Shown here: positions 6,156 through 8,229 of the stretch, piece by piece | Layout: each line of letters opens with the position of its first letter | Position numbering within the stretch: position 1 is the stretch's first letter | Translations under genes and position numbers: made by a program | DNA from: Pseudomonadota bacterium | Lineage (GTDB): Bacteria; Pseudomonadota; Gammaproteobacteria; Xanthomonadales; Rhodanobacteraceae | NCBI GenBank assembly: GCA_021787175.1 | Contig: JAJYMF010000438.1 | Location: 1-8,229 of the forward strand | Direction of reading: 5' to 3' | Length of the DNA: 8,229 nt | Notes under the pieces: model-generated | What the model saw: only the letters and a program-made list of their open reading frames with translations | What the model was told of the DNA's origin: nothing | Databases searched by the model: none

Positions 6156-6545
6156 ATGACAGCGCGTGACAAACCCTTCCCCGATCGGCGCCCGGCCAAG
6201 GTCGACTGGGCCGACCCGCATCTGCAGTCGCTGCTGCAGAAGACCGAAGGCTGGCAGCTCGACAAGCGCGGCGGCTGCGCACCCCAGGGCGTGCGGATTC
6301 ATCTTGGCTGGGGCGCCGGCACCCCCAGGGACGCGCTGCTGGTCGGCGAGCAGGACGACGTCGCGGTCCTGCAGACGGAGTTTCCGCTGCCCGCAGGCGA
6401 GCATGTCCGTGTGGACCGGGTTGCCGGGCATCGCGTCAGGACCGTCTGGGGCGAAGTCGTTCGAAGCCGGCCCGGCATACGCACCGACGACCGCGCCAGG
6501 GGCGTCCACGTCCACTGGCTGCGCGTACGCGATTCCGAGGATTGA
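6156..6545 (+). CDS. Small protein between cheA and cheW, possibly a divergent PilZ domain
   Basis: This 129-residue soluble protein has no signal peptide and no membrane segment. I do not firmly recognise it. The second half is beta-rich and ends FPLPAGEHVRVD, VWGEVVRSRPGIRTDDR, ARGVHVHWLRV. That pattern recalls the back of a PilZ barrel (glycine turn, V-x-V-V-R strand, G-V-x-F/W-L strand). The c-di-GMP-binding signatures are not clear: there is no RxxxR near the N-terminus, and GEQDDVAVL stands where D/NxSxxG would fall. If it is PilZ-like, it may be a non-binding or protein-interaction form. GGGAG precedes the ATG by about eight bases. Codon usage matches its neighbours, and the 83-base gap after cheA contains no clear promoter or terminator, so it belongs to the chemotaxis operon. 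PilZ assignment is an inference. Confidence 0.8.
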   Translation: MTARDKPFPDRRPAKVDWADPHLQSLLQKTEGWQLDKRGGCAPQGVRIHLGWGAGTPRDALLVGEQDDVAVLQTEFPLPAGEHVRVDRVAGHRVRTVWGEVVRSRPGIRTDDRARGVHVHWLRVRDSED

Positions 6546-6630
6546 CGTGCGCATCGCCGCCCTCAAGGAACCGCGGATCCGGCCGATCAACCTTCACGAG
6601 CCCTGATTCCCATCGTGAGGTGTCACTGCC

Positions 6631-7149
6631 ATGAGCGACTCGCCGCTGCCGATCGCGGCGGCCGGATCTCCGGCCGCCGGCGGGCAATATCTGAGCTTCC
6701 GCCTCGCTGACGAGGAATACGGACTGGACATCCTCGGCGTCCGCGAGATCCGCGGCTGGCAGCGCGTGACCCGCATCCCGCGCTCGCCCCCCTTCGTGCT
6801 CGGCGTACTCAACCTGCGCGGGGCGGTGGTGCCGGTGATGGACCTGCGCCTGCGTTTCGGATTGCCGCAGGTGGAGTACACCGTCACCACCGTCACCATC
6901 GTCGTTGCCGTCGAGGACCGCCTGTTCGGCGTCGTCGTCGATGCCGTGTCCGACGTGCTGGACGTCGCCGGCGATGCCGTGCGGCCGGCGCCCGACTTCG
7001 GCGCCGCGGTCGATACCGCCTACATCAAGGGTTTGACTTCGCAGGGCGAACGCATGGTGATGTTGCTCGATGCCGCGCGACTGCTCGCCACCGATGAATG
7101 GGCCGCGACCGAAGCCGCGCTGATCGCGGTCGACGCCGAGGCGGCGTGA
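6631..7149 (+). CDS. cheW: Chemotaxis coupling protein CheW
   Basis: A 172-residue single CheW domain (E. coli 167). It opens YLSFRLADEEYGLDILGVREI, followed by VTRIPRSPPFVLGVLNLRG. N61-L62-R63-G64 is the family hallmark, and R63 corresponds to the receptor- and CheA-binding Arg62 of E. coli CheW. The second barrel follows (VVPVMDLRLRFGLP, IVVAVEDRLFGVVVDAVSDVL), then the closing strand RMVMLLDAARLL. It bridges the receptor tips and CheA P5 in the membrane-associated array. The 85 bases before it carry GAGGTG at a normal distance and no convincing promoter, consistent with read-through from cheA. The last 20 residues are an acidic, Ala-rich tail. Confidence 0.97.
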   Translation: MSDSPLPIAAAGSPAAGGQYLSFRLADEEYGLDILGVREIRGWQRVTRIPRSPPFVLGVLNLRGAVVPVMDLRLRFGLPQVEYTVTTVTIVVAVEDRLFGVVVDAVSDVLDVAGDAVRPAPDFGAAVDTAYIKGLTSQGERMVMLLDAARLLATDEWAATEAALIAVDAEAA

Positions 7150-7183
7150 GGCGGCGGCGCAAACCGCTGCATTCGATGTACAC

Positions 7184-7204
7184 GCGGCGCAGCCCCCGCG
7201 CCGC
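7184..7204 (+). repeat. GC-rich hairpin in the cheW-mcp gap
   Basis: GCGGCGC (7184-7190) and GCGCCGC (7198-7204) pair perfectly around a seven-base loop AGCCCCC. No T run follows, so it is not a standard terminator. It lies seven bases before the GGGAG ribosome site of the receptor gene and could tune its translation or mRNA ends. In DNA this rich in GC it may be coincidental. Confidence 0.4.
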
Positions 7205-7222
7205 ATCCTCGCGGGAGAATCC

Positions 7223-8229
7223 ATGAAACGACTCAAGTTCAACTACACGCTCAAGCTGCGGCTGGCGCTGCGTCTGGCCTCGGTGCTGTTCTTCCTGGTG
7301 CTGATCGGCGGCTTCGGCCTGCGCGGCATGAGCACGATCAATGCCGATACCGCCAGCCTGTATCAACAGGACACCGTGCCCGCGATCGAGATCGGGCGCA
7401 TCACCAACGACGTGCATGCCAATTACTCCGAGCTGCAGCGTTCGATCGCGGCGAAGACCGCCGATCAAGTTGCGGCCAGTGTCAAGATCATTGCTGCCAA
7501 CGACGCCGATGAACACCGTCTGCTTGCCACGTACGAATCCAGCGTGGTCACGGCAGAGCACAGGAGAGTGTTGGCCAATTTCAAGGCCGATCTTGCCCAA
7601 TGGCGGCAGGCACGCGAGGACGTCTTGCAGGCGCTGCAGTCCGGCGATTTCGACCGCGCGGCGCTGCTGGTGCAAATGAAGGCCACGCCGGCACTGAGCA
7701 TGGTCGAGATGGATGCCAGCAAACTGTTCGACCTGCACGTCGCCCAGGGCAACGTCCGCTTCCAGTCCGCCGCTCGCGGTTTTATCCGCACGCGCGACTG
7801 GCTTGCCGGCCTCGTCGTTCTGGGGCTGGTGCTGTCGCTGCTGTTCGACGGCATGTTCATCCGGTCGGTCACCGCGCGCCTGAAGCGTGCCCTGGGTGTG
7901 GCCGACGCCATCACCGCGGGCCGGCTCGATGTCTCGGTCGGCAAGGTCAGCGACGACTTTGGTCAGACCGACGAGCTGGGACGCCTGCTGCAGTCGCTGC
8001 AGCGCATGGAACAGAAGCTGTCGTCGATCGTGGCGGAAGTGAGAAGCGGATCGGAGTCGGTGTCGGAGGCGGCCAAGCAGATCGCGCAGGGCAACGACGA
8101 TCTCAGCCAGCGCACGCAGGGGCAGGCCTCGAGTCTCGAGGAGACGGCGTCGTCGATGGAGGAGATGACCTCGACGGTGAAGCAGAACGCGGAGAACGCG
8201 AGCCAGGCCAACCAGCTGGCGCGCGGGGC
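7223..8229 (+). CDS. Methyl-accepting chemotaxis protein, four-helix-bundle sensor (3' end outside window)
   Basis: 335 residues are visible. A positively charged start (MKRLKFNYTLKLR) precedes TM1 (about 14-33). A helical periplasmic region (about 35-190) follows, with TVPAIEIGRITNDVHANYSELQRSI, of the 4HB_MCP type found in Tar/Tsr-like receptors. TM2 is about 193-213 (DWLAGLVVLGLVLSLLFDG). The HAMP domain (about 214-267) includes the TDELGRLLQSLQRM helix. The cytoplasmic coiled coil begins with IAQGNDDLSQRTQGQASSL and carries a methylation helix, SLEETASSMEEMTSTV (304-319). The window ends shortly after NAENASQANQLARG, before the hairpin tip that contacts CheW and CheA. The ligand is not evident. 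GGGAG lies six bases before the ATG; the gene follows cheW by 73 bases and probably shares its transcript. Confidence 0.97.
   Translation, partial: MKRLKFNYTLKLRLALRLASVLFFLVLIGGFGLRGMSTINADTASLYQQDTVPAIEIGRITNDVHANYSELQRSIAAKTADQVAASVKIIAANDADEHRLLATYESSVVTAEHRRVLANFKADLAQWRQAREDVLQALQSGDFDRAALLVQMKATPALSMVEMDASKLFDLHVAQGNVRFQSAARGFIRTRDWLAGLVVLGLVLSLLFDGMFIRSVTARLKRALGVADAITAGRLDVSVGKVSDDFGQTDELGRLLQSLQRMEQKLSSIVAEVRSGSESVSEAAKQIAQGNDDLSQRTQGQASSLEETASSMEEMTSTVKQNAENASQANQLARG

Noticed and set aside
3997..6282. A 761-codon open frame on the minus strand opposite cheA, and another of 624 codons at 3234-5108
   Set aside because: The plus strand encodes unmistakable CheA with all boxes. The antisense frames are low-complexity (His/Ala/Gln- or Ser/Arg-rich), a known effect of strong GC3 bias leaving few stop codons.
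6547..6606. A 19-codon reading frame starting GTG between the PilZ-like gene and cheW
   Set aside because: It has no ribosome site of its own and is the tail of an alternative frame through the preceding gene.

Overview
This is a GC-rich window from a flagellated, polar-motility-type proteobacterium. The style of the proteins and the gene neighbourhood suggest a gammaproteobacterium near the Xanthomonadales/Lysobacteraceae; that is a judgement from memory, not a search. Every complete gene belongs to flagellar assembly, chemotaxis or cyclic-di-GMP signalling. No RNA gene, insertion sequence, phage gene or CRISPR array is visible.

Left arm, minus strand (about 3148 down to 1): three tightly packed genes. 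These are fliK (hook-length control), a free-standing 89-residue homologue of the FlhB cytoplasmic domain (FlhX type), and a long degenerate-receiver/GGDEF/EAL protein that runs off the left edge. Both junctions are 4-base ATGA overlaps, so the three are almost certainly one translationally coupled operon. The GGDEF half has lost the metal- and guanine-binding residues, while every EAL catalytic residue visible is present. The protein is therefore predicted to degrade c-di-GMP.

Right arm, plus strand (about 3300 to 8229): a small STAS protein, cheY, cheA, a small possibly PilZ-like protein, cheW, and a methyl-accepting chemotaxis protein that runs off the right edge. The order STAS-cheY-cheA-x-cheW-mcp, the P2-like domain of CheA and the Trp in CheY resemble the Pseudomonas Che2 (F7-like) chemosensory class. 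No cheB, cheR or cheD is present; they would be expected beyond the right edge.

The two arms diverge from a roughly 150-base gap that carries the clearest regulatory signal in the window. Two sigma-28 (FliA) promoters stand back to back, each with a TCAAGTC -35 box and exactly 11 bases before a 7/8 match to GCCGATAA. Their -35 boxes form an inverted repeat. Hook-length control, a c-di-GMP phosphodiesterase and a chemosensory array would thus be switched on together late in flagellar assembly.
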